64,000 nt of DNA, taken from the NCBI GenBank assembly GCA_963575645.1, contig OY754465.1, positions 45,472,401 to 45,536,400 on the forward strand, written 5' to 3'. The translations under genes and the position numbers were made by a program. Below the pieces are notes generated by a model. That model was not told where the DNA came from, did no database searches, and saw nothing but the letters and a program-made list of their open reading frames with translations. The number at the start of each line of letters is the position of its first letter. The first letter of the stretch is position 1. Origin of the DNA: Xanthostigma xanthostigma. Taxonomy: Eukaryota; Arthropoda; Insecta; Raphidioptera; Raphidiidae. This document shows, piece by piece, positions 11,178 through 23,903 of this stretch.

Positions 11178-11806
11178 TATAACTAAATCCGGCAATTGCA
11201 ATTGATGAGTTAAAAATAAAACTTTGAATTACGAGTGAATTTTTATGCGTCCAAAGTAATTTTTATGACGAAATGTAATTTTTTACCATTACAGTACCTA
11301 CATCTATTGGTTTTAGTTTATTGTTATTTGGCCCCCCTGTGTGCAGTTTTGGTTATATCAATTTTATAAATTCTGTGTGTGATTCTTTCCAGCTTGGCTA
11401 AGTTAATTCGTGTTAGCTTGGTGACTTCCAGTAGTTAATAATTTATAGTGTCATTCCGAATGCTGTATGAATGATTGAAATACCTGTTAAACTTTGAAAT
11501 TGCACTTCTCTGATTCATTCAATCCCTATAGTGTTTGTCTGTGCTGCTACTGGTCGGATCGATAGGAATAAAATAGGTAAAAAAGCTTTTTAAGTTTATT
11601 GTACAATCGATGATGTACTAAAAACTATAAAATAATAATTTATGAGTCATCATAGGGGACTTTGATTAAACTGAAATAAAATCGTGGGGCGCCACGGATT
11701 GAAGGAGATTTAGCGGTTAGTTCTAAGCGATGTTTATATATATAGGTACTTATCGTGTGGTCTTCGCGTATTAAATAAACTATTCACATTATTAAAATAT
11801 AATTTT
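11178..11806. other. Unassigned stretch
   Basis: Nothing recognised between the mariner element and the LINE remnant. Confidence 0.35.
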
Positions 11807-12240
11807 TCATTTTTTTTTAACAAATAAAATTGTTTCTAATATAATATATAGACCCAGTAATGTTAATATGCCAAATTCTTTAAAGTAGGCTCGACATGAT
11901 TCCCTTTTATCTATTTGATAAATTGTACATATTATTCTCTTTTGAATTACAAATAATTTGTCCCTATGTGCAGAATCTCCCCAAAACATAATACCATACG
12001 CTCTGGCGAGACTGCACATTTGCATAATAAAATTTTAATAAATGAGCTATGTTTAGAACTTGTCTTAACTGTCGAATTTGATAACACACTATGTTCAATT
12101 TAGAGATTAAATTCGCACAATGCTGTTCCCATCGCAAGTTTAACAGTGGCGGGCTTAATGGATTTACCATCGAAATGAATATTACCTATAGTAATGCTGT
12201 TATTTGGTTTGGTTGCAGATGTAACATAACAAGTTTTATT
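11807..12240 (-). pseudogene. LINE (jockey/CR1-like) reverse transcriptase C-terminal remnant
   Basis: Minus-strand frames give, in order, NSITIGNIHFDGKSIKP, LRWEQHCANLISKLNIVCYQ, IRQLRQVLNIAHLLKFYYAN, then YGIMFWGDSAHRDKLFVIQK, RIICTIYQIDKRESCRAYFK and EFGILTLLGLYI. This is the thumb and post-RT region of jockey-type non-LTR retrotransposons, which copy their RNA at the target site. Segments sit in different frames: a junction near 12020-12050 switches frame, and a further deletion lies near 12165, upstream of the RWEQHC block. The RT catalytic core is absent and the remnant is 5' truncated, as most LINE copies are. Confidence 0.8.
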
Positions 12241-12854
12241 AGTCTTTTATTATTTTATTTCAATAAATGATTTTCATACAAATTTAAAATCAGTTTTAAA
12301 TCACGCCAAAGAAATATAACTTCTAACGCGTAACGCGCATACGTAACTACACTCACACACTTTTTTAAGAATCCCCAAATTCAAAATCCTGTTGTCATGC
12401 TAATTGAATTTTTCTGTCTGTTGTTCCAACAAATTACTTTCCTCATTTTACGTAAATACACGAATGCTGTTTGACAAGAATAATTTTTAAATACAAAAAC
12501 AAAATGCTAAATTTAGTTTTATATCTGGAAGCTGCAGAGCAGTTAGTCTGCCGTCAAAAATATGTAAAAAAGAATGAAAATATTTAAATCCACTTTTTCT
12601 TTGTGGCGTAGTGAAAACATTTCCTTTAAAATGTAGTAAAGTATGAATGTACTTATGTGGTAGAATTACCTCTCTGTGTACCGGATGTTTCTAAAAGTGA
12701 TGCAATGTTCAACGCGTGAATTTGTTTCTTTCTCCGATCGAGAAAACCAAAATAATAAACAAGAAGGCAGTATAAAAAGTTTTCTTAAATATAAAATCTG
12801 ATCACAAGAGGTGTTATGTGACATTAAAAATGATTATTAATATATAATATGTAT
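12241..12854. other. Unassigned stretch
   Basis: Contains AAAGAAATATAACTTCTAAC (about 12309) and a CTCACACAC run, which resemble insect repeat tails. No second copy in this window. Confidence 0.3.
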
Positions 12855-13274
12855 ATATAAAATTCTCGTATCCCAATTTTGACCACGCTAATCTCAGAAA
12901 CCACTTAACCGATTTTTATGAAATTTTATAAATGTATCTTGCTTGGTGCAACGGTTATAGGATACTATATACTACTATTTATTAAATATTTTGTATAAAA
13001 TATCGGTTTTTCCTCAAAAAACCCGTTTTAGTAACATGTAACGACATCTGATAGAATTACTCAAAGCTATTAGTTCAGAAGCAAACAAAAAACTATTTTA
13101 TTACCGAGTAGTGACATATGATAGAATTCACTCAAAGTTCAGCTATTAGTAAGTTTAGAACCAAATCTGGTAGAATTTGCTCAAAGTTATTAGTTCAGAC
13201 GCCGGGCCGCAAACGAAATACATTTTGCAGAATTATATCTATCGCACCCGGGTGAAACTGAGACGAACCGCTAG
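12855..13274 (+). mobile_element. Helitron-like element
   Basis: It ends ...CACCCGGGTGAAACTGAGAC then GAACCGCTAG at 13274, with a palindromic CACCCGGGTG upstream of the terminal CTAG. The left part reads TATATATAAAATTCTCGTAT, the same start as the 54-kb Helitron on its own strand. Inside (about 13047-13199) there are three diverged repeats of GATAGAATTNCTCAAAG...TTAGTTCAG. No coding capacity; the exact 5' end is uncertain. Confidence 0.6.
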
Positions 13275-14845
13275 TAATAATATATATTTTATGTTTGTTT
13301 AGCCATAACTTTTCGACAGGTCAGCTGATTTGAAAAATTTCGACGTCATTTTGTTCAGAATGTTCACAGATTGGATCCATAAAGTTTATCTTAAAATCTT
13401 CAGTCGTTTTTAACTGACTTCAAAAAGGAAATTTCTTCGTATATGTATCTCATATCTCCAGCATTTGTAAACCGATTTTTATTCTTTTTCTATTTGTTGC
13501 TACCAAAAGTTATTACGTCATAAAAACTAAAATGTAAATTTATCATTTAATAAATAAAACTGTTAAAGATGTACTTTCAATGGTGTATTTTTAGAATGTT
13601 GAACTGAACATTTAAATTTCCTATTCTTCATGTTTTCACACAATCTGTCAACGCTTTCAGATCATTAAAATTTTACTGTTTTCGTTATCATATGGACGCT
13701 ACAAAAACTGCTCTATAAGTTATATCCAATGAAGATTATGCAATTACTATTAATTCATTCTACGTGCGACGATGGAAAATACCTACTATGAAAATGTTGT
13801 ATAGGTCTATTGTATAGACTATTGGTGTTAAACGATGAAATAACACCAGGTTTATAAAGTTAATTTTGACGTGAAAACAACGTTTCTTGTATTACAAAAT
13901 ACTGCCAGATTTGAATCGCTAATAAGTAGGAGACTAATAATACATACGTGAACAATGGTTGAGTCCACAACGGATACATCATGCCTGTACGTGTTTGTCG
14001 TGTAGAATTTGTAGTGTAGGCGCATACGCATTACGCTTATTAGTCACGAATTAGTTTTTTTGTAAATTAGTTTTAAATTAATGTAGCTAGGATGTTGATT
14101 TAGGTGTCGTTGTGAAAAGCTCACGAAGCACTTCTAGAATATAAAGTGAGACAATAAAAATAGTTGCCGGAATTTAAATGAAAATCGGCATTAAATTAAA
14201 AATTATGAAATAATTAAATAACGACGGCTGCAACGCAGTACCTCTTAACTGCAATAAGCAAAATGTTCAGAAAACAAAGAAAACGTATTATGAACAAAAG
14301 TATTGAGCAAAATTAGTGAAATTTTTTCTATAATACCGACGTTTTTACCGCAATTTCTCAATTTTAAAAAACTTCAATAGATGGAGAAAATTGTCTTTAA
14401 ACGATAATAGAATAAACAGAAATTTCAAAAAAATGTCAGTTACGATTTACTGCGTCTCATATAACTTGGAAATTTGCTTGGTATTATAGAAAACGCCGGA
14501 AAGCTTTCATAGAAAAGTATGCAATAAGCCTAAAAAGTTTACGTATCATGTGCAGGCTTCATTCGATTGGAAAGCTAACCCAAGAATTTGTTTTTATTCC
14601 GACGTTTTAACGCGAATCCGAACTGCGCCTTTAATATTTTTTGAAGGTCACCATTCACCAATAGTAATAAATTGAAATTATGATATATTTTTTTAAATTA
14701 TTTTTTAGGGCGGTCTGTTAAACACTCGCGTACAGTCCAAACGACTTTAACGATTTTAATTATTAATAAATTAAAATTTTAACTGACACTTGTATTAGTT
14801 GTCAGACAACTGGCGGCTTGCTAGAGTTGAATTTGATCATTTTTA
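13275..14845. other. Unassigned stretch
   Basis: No gene found. At 13310-13500 there is a phrase of the type CGTTTTTAACTGACTTCAAA that is common in insect intergenic repeats. Confidence 0.35.
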
Positions 14846-15155
14846 GGGTTCCGTACCTTAAAAGGAAAAAAAGGAACCCTTATAGAATAACTTGGTTTTC
14901 CATATGTCTGTCTGTCAAGACTCTTGGGAATCAAAGCTTATAGGGTACTTCCCGTGGATTGATGCAATTATTGTTTTTGTTTTTAGAATTGCAAAACTCT
15001 TTAAACAAGAATCTTGTTTAGCGCGAAATAAAGAAATAAATCCGAAAATCATGTTTCTGATTCTATATTTACGATTATTACATGGCAAATTTAATTTTTA
15101 TGAAATACCGGTACGTAAGTTTCAGGGCGCGAGTTCAACTCGCACTTGTTTTAGA
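14846..15155 (+). repeat. Dispersed insect repeat (GGGTTCCGTACC family)
   Basis: It begins AGGGTTCCGTACCTTAAAAG, repeats the end of that phrase inverted (GGAACCCTTATAG), has CTGTCTGTCAAGACTCTTGG, and ends with GGGCGCGAGTTCAACTCGCA. This order resembles a repeat common in moth and other insect intergenic DNA; that identification is from memory. A fragment of its start (GGGTTCCGCAC) is at 45328. Confidence 0.5.
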
Positions 15156-15884
15156 GGTATCGCGTCGCCACTGTCAACAGCCGTCAGTGATGTGTAGCTG
15201 CGAGCGGAATTATGCATGCATTTCCTGTGGAACAGTTCTTGTTTAATATTCAGAGAAGTCTGTGAGACGGCACTACCTCTATATTTGATTTCCATAAAAC
15301 GTGAAATAATATAAGAACCATTAATCATTTATACATCTTTGTACATACATACGTTGCTATGCTTACCGGGAACCAGTGCTGCAGTATGATATAAATACAT
15401 ACCGCGAGTAAATATCTTCTGCTGTGAAAATCCTCGAACACGTCAGTTGTACACACTGCTACCTCGGTAAGAGGTAGTGTGCTCTATTATCATTTTGCGT
15501 CCTAGAGCTGAGTTTCGCTCATACAAATAGTTATATCTTATATTGGTTAATTTCGCACAAAATCGATTTAAATTATGACTTTTCGAGAAAAGGGAGATTC
15601 TGTTCTATAAAATAAAACCACTTTTAGAATGATTCGAGTTCATAACTACTCCTAAAATTGAAATTGAAAATCGCGAACAGCAGTTGTCGATTAATCTGTA
15701 GGTACGTACGTACGTCCGACCTGAACAGGTTGCATTAAACCGTCACGGCAAAAGGCATGATGCTCTATCCCTCTCTGCTACCGCGTATACTATATGCTTC
15801 GTTCCTTCTCTGTGTGAGCTGTGTGCTGCGTGTGCGACTATAGTATTGTATACACACTTTGTATTAGTTACAGGTGAATTTTTT
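15156..15884. other. Unassigned stretch
   Basis: Nothing recognised. GTACGTACGTACGT near 15700 is low complexity. Confidence 0.35.
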
Positions 15885-16010
15885 TTTATATGACAGGGCA
15901 AAATTTAGTTACAGGGTGAAATTTTGTTACAGGATGAAATTTAGTTACTAGAATTTTCCTTAAATATATGTTTCACATCTGCCAGGCGTCACACGATGGC
16001 TAATTTTTTT
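15885..16010 (+). repeat. Dispersed repeat family C
   Basis: Three successive TTAGTTACAGGGTGAAATTT-like units followed by TATGTTTCACATCTGCCAGG and a CTAATTTTTTT end. This is the best-ordered of the three copies in the window. Confidence 0.55.
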
Positions 16011-16879
16011 GACGGATTGTCTTGGTTTATATTTTAAGTAAAAATTAAGGAACAACAGTTTATTGAGAAACTTCTGAGCCTTTTATATCTTGAATTACTT
16101 GCAATACTGTTTCACTTTTTCGTTATTTTTATTTTAATAAATTCTGTGATGATGGTTCAAGTACTTAATAAGTAATTACTTTTATAATTAAAACGCTTTT
16201 TTAAATAAATATAGTTATAAACAATTTTCAAGAAATTTTTTTCTCCAAAATGTAAGCCAATAATTATTTTTAAGAAAAAAATTTTTCTGTAAAAATACAT
16301 TTTTAAATGGAATTCATGATTGATATAATTTCTTTCCTAACAGCAAAATAGTCTCCCTTATTTCTTATAATTTCACATTCTCTGCAATATTTTTGTTTTA
16401 AAGTTATCAAGTCTCACCCTTATTGTGTCGCCACTGCTAGAAATTACTCTAAAGTTTTCTATTCCGTCAACTTCAACTTCTTCCGTTTCTTATTCCTTTT
16501 TCTTTCTTTTCCACTTTGCGAATGCTTTGTTCTACACAACTTTAAAATAAGTTACATAGAACTTTGCTTTGAAATTGGATAAAATATTATTGTTTTCGTA
16601 TGATTGGCATTTATAAGTATTTTATGAAAATATCGAACTTTTACTGAAATGTATAAAATCAATATAAATAAAAAACTACTTTTTAGAAGCCAGTTAAAAA
16701 TGACCGATTTTAAGAAAAGCTTTATGGGACCATTCCGCAATTCAGAAGAAAATTTCTCACATCGGTTGATCCTTCCAGAAGTTATTGGGGGACAAACATT
16801 TAAAAAAAATTTGAAAAGAATTTTGACCCTGCAGGCCATCCCTGAAACTTCTTATAGCAAGAAGTTTACTTTTTAGCTC
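16011..16879. other. Unassigned stretch
   Basis: AT-rich, with no supported feature. Confidence 0.35.
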
Positions 16880-17480
16880 TTCGAGCTCAAAAAATAAAAA
16901 CACGAATTTTTCGTGAACAAATAAACCGATTTTGATGCGGTTTGCGGCGATCGACGCTGTTTTTTCAACCTTAGAAAGTAATTTATTACAAAAACATCGG
17001 TTTTATAAGAATTTTACGAGTAATGTTAAAAAAACACATTTTTACGAATTTTTCGTTCACGATATCTCTTGTACAAATGAACAGATCTTGATGCAGTTTG
17101 TGGCAGTTGACGCAGTTTTTTGAGGATAAGAACTGTTTAGATTTTGGAATTAATCGGTTTAGTAGTTAAGTAAATATTCTAAAAAAACAAATTTCTAAAA
17201 ATTTTGAAAATTGTATTTTTGAGATTTCTCAAAATCTATTGGGCCGAATCATTCCAAATTTTCAGGACATCAAGTTCAGGAAAGTCACGTCTGATACCGC
17301 AAACCGCGATTCAATCGGACACCCCGTTCAAAAGTAATAAGAGGTTTACATACACACACACACCAACACACCCCCACACACACCAACACACACACACACA
17401 CAACCTTACGGACATCATCGCCAAAATAGTCAGAATAGCTTCCTAGGACCTCAAAACGTCGAGGTCTGACGAAAAATCGG
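16880..17480. repeat. Internally repetitive region with a CA microsatellite
   Basis: Two diverged direct repeats: ACGAATTTTTCGT...GATTTTGATGCGGTTTGCGG then GACGCTGTTTTTT, and again ACGAATTTTTCGTTCACGAT then GATGCAGTTTGTGG. They are followed by an interrupted (CA)n tract at 17349-17403 and a CCTCAAAACGTCGAGG palindrome near 17450. Likely a retroelement tail or untranslated repeat; the class is not determined. Confidence 0.4.
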
Positions 17481-19638
17481 AGTGAAAAACAGAGCTTCCC
17501 GATTTAAAAAAAAAATATTGATTTTAAAAATTATAACCTCTTTTTAAAAGTAGCATACTCGTAGTATTGTCTAAATGTCATGACTTACATGACTTACATG
17601 GGAGTAGTGCCCGTGAAGTTAAACAACTTTGATAACTATGCCGAAAACAGGTGGAAAGAACCGAAGTTTTCCCAGATACTAATAACAGCGCCATCTCGCG
17701 TGCGCCAGAAAACGGTCCGTCCCGAAATACAGTAAGCATAGGAAGCCAAGTCTCCTAGTGACAGACTTCGTGGCTAAAATGTAATAGGATGCTATGGAAA
17801 CGACATCTGAACAACAGTTAATAGGTGATTTTTTTCTTTACTGCCCGTACGTACCTATTTCCCGCATAAGTGTTTGTAATGCCACCAATGCGTAAATGTT
17901 AGACTTTCTGCCTTACAATTGATGCCGAAAGTGTGTACTTTCGATCGAGGTATGAAAATAAATAAATAGAATGCAATATTTATTTATATTATTAGATACT
18001 GTTTATTAGATAAAATCTACAAAAAAATGTCTTCCTTTTTTTCAGCAAACAGCAATTAATTCATCAAAAGTCATATTTTATAATAATGACTACTCGATAT
18101 TCAACAAAGTTAAAGAATATAATCTTGATTGACTTATCATACTTTGACAGTCGAAATCCTTGGGGAGGGGGGTGCTATAATTGACCCAGGGCCACTCAAA
18201 CTTGAAAGACGGCACTGCAATATTTATCACTTTTCTGAACAAATTAATTATGTATGCATTCAGTGTACTCAGATTATAGTCTGGTAAAAGTCAGTAAGTG
18301 GTTTATTAAACCTTAATCTAACTGTCTATACTCTATACTATAAGTTCGTTAAGTATTTCCAAGTTTTCATTTTGACATTGATTAATGTATTTTAAACCAA
18401 TTACTATGAAAACATTTTCCTACGGCTTTTATTTTTAAATTTTTGAACTGCGGTATCTCAACAAGTATATTATTATGTAATTACTGGTATACTGACGATA
18501 TGTTCGTTCAGAATATCGGCAGGTACCTACCTTCCCCAAATTTCTGTCAAAAATAATAAAAATTAAACTATAACCTTGTGTTTATTTCCAATAAAATTTT
18601 CAGTGTCTAATATTGAACAAGAATTTTATTACTTTTATTTGTATTATGAGGTAATAACGGTAAAAATCTCATATCACATAATAAATGTAATCGTAAAAAT
18701 TGAAAATTCCTTGTTATTGTCACAGAGTAAATAGTATAGTATGTAAAGACATCTTGAAATAAAAAAAAAATTATATTGATTTATATTCTCGAAGGTATTT
18801 CATCCTTTGTACAAAAATATTATTCTTAGTTTTTTTTTTTGTTTTAAAGAATTGTAAATCTTGAAAACATGTTGTTTCCTTTGATATATAAAACTTTTTG
18901 TTTTTATTATTGTTACTTGAATGGTAAAATTTAAAATTATAATTGGTTATTATTTGAAAAAATGTCAAAGTGAAACCGGAACATATCGTAAATAATAGAA
19001 TACCTAAAACAAAAATAAATTATCACTTGTATTCTTCCTGATTTAGCATATTTTTTTCCGTAATGCGTGTTGTATGACATTATTTGTGGATTTATGTCTC
19101 GTACTTTAATGTCTTTTATAATATTTTTAAAATAAAAGTTAATAATTTACCGATGCAAAAAATTGTCGGAGTACTGGGAATTATTTATGGCGATGGGAAC
19201 GGGCATTCATGGTGGAAGTAACGTTAATTTGCAGTACAATTTGCCAGTGCCATTCAAACGGTGTAAGAGCTTTTTTATTTAGCTGCGAGCCCGGCTTCGC
19301 TCGAGTCAAATTCTGTGCGTATTTAAAATCGTGTCAGAAATTGTCATATAAATAGTGCTGGTCGTACGGGGTTGATAGTCCACATTGAATCGATTAGGAT
19401 ATTTCCGCCTCAGTTGCAAATTAAGTGTATATTGCATTGATGTCAATTTATCGAAAAGATGCAAACAATAGGCATGATGAGTGTATAAAATAAAAGAATC
19501 AAAGAAAAACTCGTTTTAGAGAAAAATATATGTTAAAAGGATTCTAAAAAATGACCCAGTGTTAATATAAACAAGTGCTGTTTAATTCCGCGTGTTAATT
19601 TATTAACGAAAACACTGATTTCGAGACTTTTGTTTATA
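17481..19638. other. Unassigned stretch
   Basis: Two kilobases with no recognisable coding, RNA or mobile-element signature. There is a short tandem CATGACTTA near 17580. Confidence 0.35.
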
Positions 19639-20377
19639 CAGGCTGAGGCACATAAAGTGTTACAGAGCAATAGCACTCAAACTATTGATCATATCCAAAA
19701 ATGTTTCAGACAAAAGTTTTAGTGTTTGAGAAGGCCGTCATACTGGACCACCATATTTTTTTATTGGTGGAGGCGCAGAAGCTACGTCAAGGTCAACTTC
19801 ACTTTTTTTAACGAAACCATGTATTTTTTTTCGCTGACATTATTAGCGATTTTAAGACGAATTCAGCAACCTACAAGAAAAGGTCATTCAAATTATTTTA
19901 TTTTTATTTATTTAAAAAAAATTAAAAAATTTTATTTTTAGAATATTCTGTTCAATATTCAGAATATTCAAAATAGTCACGTATCAACGTAAGTACCGAA
20001 ATTACACCTCAAATGTCATCATTTCGAGCATCTTCCGTAGGTAGACCCAAGCAAAGGTTAGTGGATTCTTTAAAAGTGAATATTCCGATATGTTTAGATT
20101 TTTCGACTACGATTTTGCGTGATTAGAATGACCTTGTGTTGTAGGTTGCTGAATTCGTCTTATAATCACTAATAATGTCATCGAAAAAAAAATACATGGT
20201 TTCGTTAAAAAAAAGTGAAGTTGACCTTGACGTAGCTTCAGCGCCTCCACCGATAAAAAAATAGGGTGGTCCAGTATGACAGCCTTCTCGAACACTAAAA
20301 CTTTTGTCTGAAACATTTTTGGATATGATCAATAGTTTGAGTGCTATTGCTCTGTAACACTTTATGTGCCTCACCTG
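19639..20377. mobile_element. TA-flanked MITE with about 250-bp TIRs
   Basis: The ends CAGGCTGAGGCACATAAAG and CTTTATGTGCCTCACCTG are inverted repeats differing by one base plus one indel, and both are flanked by TA. Complementarity continues inward to about 19890 and from about 20127, leaving a spacer of about 235 bp. A TA duplication and CAGG terminus point to Tc1/mariner machinery. No transposase remains. Confidence 0.75.
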
Positions 20378-20613
20378 TATAGCATAAACCGCTGTCGAAA
20401 TGCCGTGGATCGTTCATGAAAGTCACGCGCCGACTGACGACCAATCAAAGCGAGTCATTTGATACTTTGCACGGCGTTTCATTCGAGCCGCATGAGGGAT
20501 TTCCCGCTATGCTCCGCTATCCCACTATACCTCTCACTACCCTACTTATTTTTAAGAAAATATTTAATATAAATCATATCTTCAGTATAAAGTAGTGTTG
20601 ATCCAATAGAATG

Positions 20614-20992
20614 TTAAGATGAAGGAAGGTTTTGGTTGAGGATCATAAAATAAGCTTTACCAATGTTTCGCTAGTGGCTAACGTTTCGAAAATCTTCAGG
20701 GCCTATGAACATGTATATATGTATATAATTTAGAACATAATGTATTTTACAATTTTAATGTAAAAAGAACCATGCTTTAAAGATAATAATTAATATTATG
20801 TAGTAGCTTTAACAAGAACTTATCTTTAAAGCATGGTTCTTTTTACATTAAAATTGTAAAATACATTATGTTCTAAATTATATACATATATACATGTTTA
20901 TAGGCCCTGAAGATTTTCGAAACGTTGGCCACTAGCGAAACATTGGTAAAGCTTATTTTATGATCCTCAACCAAAACCTTCCTTCATCTTAA
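20614..20992. repeat. Near-perfect hairpin with 172-bp arms
   Basis: Arms 20614-20786 and 20820-20992 are almost exact reverse complements around a 33-nt loop. The right arm reads GGCCCTGAAGATTTTCGAAA then CGTTGGCCACTAGCGAAACA; the left arm is its complement with only a few mismatches. So little divergence between arms implies recent formation or conversion. There is no ORF. The transposon class is unknown. Confidence 0.85.
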
Positions 20993-21442
20993 TAAATCAT
21001 ATCATTAAGTAAATTTGCACACCTATCTACGAAATACTCTCTAGAGATTCTATTGAGAAACAAACATATTTTTTAAACAAAACATTTTTGAATTGTGCTA
21101 AAATAGCTAGTTAAATATCTCTGCTTAGTATAATATATAAAAGCAGCGTATATTTTATAATTCTCTGGTGGAAAAAATGTAACTATATAACGACGTGATG
21201 AAAAAGGGAGGTAATAAAAATATATATAATAGATAACAAATGCGATATCTGTTGTGTATGTGTTGACGGCACGTTTGCAACATAATTTTTTGTCATCAAA
21301 GCACATTTAGGAACTCTTTGTAATCGGCACTTATGATGTTGTTGATAGTATAGAGGCCAGGAAAATTGACCCAACCTTCTCAACATCCCTAAAAAAATCT
21401 TGTCTTCTTAGAAAGCCGTCAATCTACTTGGGCTAGCTTTAA
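20993..21442. other. Unassigned stretch
   Basis: AT-rich, nothing recognised. Confidence 0.35.
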
Positions 21443-22166
21443 GGGGTTAGGTGGGTTTCAAAATTTCAAAAAATCGATTTTTTTTTTTTTGCTTATCTTA
21501 TAATTCAATATGTTTAGAATATTCTCTTAAAGTTTTAAAACGATCTGAGTAATATTCTAAGAGATATAGCCTTCGGATGTTCTACCCTTTAGGCTATGTT
21601 ATTTGAATGTAAATCTTTAATCGCATTTTTCTCGAAACTGCGTTTTTGAAATCGGTGGTCACGATTTCTCGAAAAATTATGAACCGATCTTTTTGAAATT
21701 TTTCACACTTCTTCAAAATAACATTATCTCGTGCTTGAACGAAGGATTTTTCTTTTTTTTCTATTTTAAGTGATTTTTCAAGGCCATGAAGTGTGCAAAT
21801 TTTACTCAAAAAAGGGTTTTTTTGTTCTCAACGCCGCCAAAAATGCAATTTTATTTTTCTTTTTTTTTCCTTCGTCCAAGCACAAGCTTTAAGCATCTAC
21901 TAACAGAAAATTTTTGGTTTTTGCATTTCTGATAAATCTGTCATGAGTTATCCTGACCACGCCGATAGAACTTTTTTTTGAGGAGTCACAGGAAACGACG
22001 TGTCCACGTCTTAATTTTCAATATTTTTTAATGAAAATTTCACAAACTACTTATGAAATATATACCTTTTATGTGGTAAATTGATGGAACGAAATATTTT
22101 GTTGGTTAAATAAAAAAAATTTGTAAAAATGTACCTGTTTTGAGCATTTGAAACCCACCTAACCCC
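21443..22166. mobile_element. TTAA-flanked (piggyBac-like) non-autonomous element
   Basis: The ends GGGGTTAGGTGGGTTTCAAA and TTTGAAACCCACCTAACCCC are inverted repeats of 20 bp, each directly flanked by TTAA (21439-21442 and 22167-22170), the target duplication of the piggyBac superfamily. The 724-bp body is AT-rich and non-coding. Confidence 0.7.
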
Positions 22167-22170
22167 TTAA

Positions 22171-22814
22171 GTCATTGGGTCATTACATCAGCTCTTCGCT
22201 AAACAGCCCTCTGCTTTCAAACAACACAATCAGATCGTTTAGCGCTTGTATATTTAGGCCGTACAATTCTGGAGTCTTATATATGCTGGAAGATTCGCTT
22301 CTTCCTGGTCATATTTCCTGTACGAAGAACTCCCAACTATAAGGAATGATACAGATGTGGAATTGCTGACATCTGCCGATGCGTCTCCGGATGTGAAAAT
22401 AATAATAAGAACAATAACATTTTTGGCAATTAATATGTCATTACTTAATAATAGACGCAGATGACCTCAGCTGTTGAGGGTCTAAATTTCAAAATCTCTC
22501 TCTACCTTAATAATCGAATTTCAGAATTGATAAAGTGTATTTGAAAAATATTAACATTAAAGCCTTTTCAGGATTAAGGTCGTTTCGAAAAGGCTCATAA
22601 TATATTAATTCGTATTCATCAAGTAGTCAAAGATCTCGCGGCCGATTCAACTGCCGAGCTCGCCCCCAATGATATTTTCACGACTTGCATCCGTAAAAAC
22701 TCCGAAACGTCTGCGGATGTGGATATAGATGTCAAAAATGTTGCGAATGCTCCTCAATTACGGTTGCGGATGCAGACGTCTGCGACATCCCTACTTCCAA
22801 CCAGTCTATTGTAC
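22171..22814. other. Unassigned stretch
   Basis: Contains a short phrase CAGCTGTTGAGGGTCTAAAT shared in part with about 42765; otherwise nothing recognised. Confidence 0.35.
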
Positions 22815-23391
22815 TAGTGATGTGTCGCTCCTGAGCGAGTCGTTCATCTCGGAGCGGAGTGACTCACCCGAGCGCCATTTCTCTGTGCTGAGCTGTTCTG
22901 TACTGTTGCATTTGCACATTTACAGAGCGCACACAGCGCAGGCCACAGAGGCACTAGTGAATTTTGCACGTACGGAGTTATCTTTGCTGAGTGATTTAAT
23001 GTTGAATGAAACACTGTAAGTGTAATAGTACTAAGTTTCCAGTGACTTAAACCATGCACATTGACGCCGTTGACAAAGATATAATATTGTAACAGTAAAC
23101 ATTATTATTGTCAAGCTTTTATTATACTTTATAGTTTATTCGAAATGCGAATAATGTAAGATCAGAATCACATTAAAATGAGCTCAGAGCTGAGTGTGTG
23201 CATTGTGCTGTGCAATGCTACATGACTCCTGAGAATGCATGATGACAGTTCACACCTCTGCAGTCGGCACTCTTGTGTAGTGCGTACTGTCTAGTGTCGT
23301 TCCTTTGGACGACTCCGTCTGAGCGACTCTTTTTAGGGAGCGGAGCGCACGGAGCCAGCTCCCAATAAAGAGTCATGTGGACACATCACTA
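22815..23391. mobile_element. hAT-like non-autonomous element
   Basis: The ends TAGTGATGTGTC and GACACATCACTA are inverted repeats and share TAGTGATGTG with the verified hAT at 28619-40493. GAGCGAGTC/GAGTGACTC-type subterminal motifs lie inside both ends. The flanking 8-mers (TATTGTAC and GACATTCG) do not match, so either the duplication has decayed or the copy is recombinant. No transposase fragment seen. Confidence 0.6.
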
Positions 23392-23903
23392 GACATTCGT
23401 TCGGATGATTATAAGAGCAAAATATGTGTCTTCGTGTTAAATAATGTATTCGGAGGTCGAGCGTTCAGTCAGCACACTATAATAAATATAAAGAATATCT
23501 GATAGATACGATCGGTTTATTTATATAATAAACAAACAACAATACTAGGCGCATTGGGTAGTTGGTGTCGACAAAATGATAAATGAAATAGCCTGGATAT
23601 ACAAACATAATATCTATACAATCTACTATACACCATGTAGGATAGTGGAGACGCGGGTGCGGGATGTTCACAGCCACCTAGATTATCCGCTGACGTATAC
23701 GTACATAACGCTATCTAGTTTTTGTCTGTCGGGAAAACTGCTGAATGCATTCTTTGATGCGGCTTTGGAAAATTATATATCACATAACCTGGATGCCAGG
23801 AAATTATTTACTTTTATTGCTGTTTCATACGCGTGACTTATGATTAAAAAATGTATACTAGCACCTCGATGTAGACCATAGTGATGTAAAGAATATTCGC
23901 ATT
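23392..23903. other. Unassigned stretch
   Basis: No supported feature; open frames here are short and unlike known proteins. Confidence 0.35.

Noticed and set aside
20614-20992. Active hammerhead ribozyme
   Set aside because: The core strands resemble the motif, but there is no adequate helix II between CTGAAGA and GAAA. Kept only as an observation.
21443-21462. Insect telomeric TTAGG repeat
   Set aside because: GGGGTTAGGTGGG holds a single TTAGG and is a transposon terminal repeat, mirrored at 22147-22166.
22815-23391. 8-bp target duplication for this hAT-like element
   Set aside because: The flanking 8-mers TATTGTAC and GACATTCG do not match; only the terminal repeats support the call.
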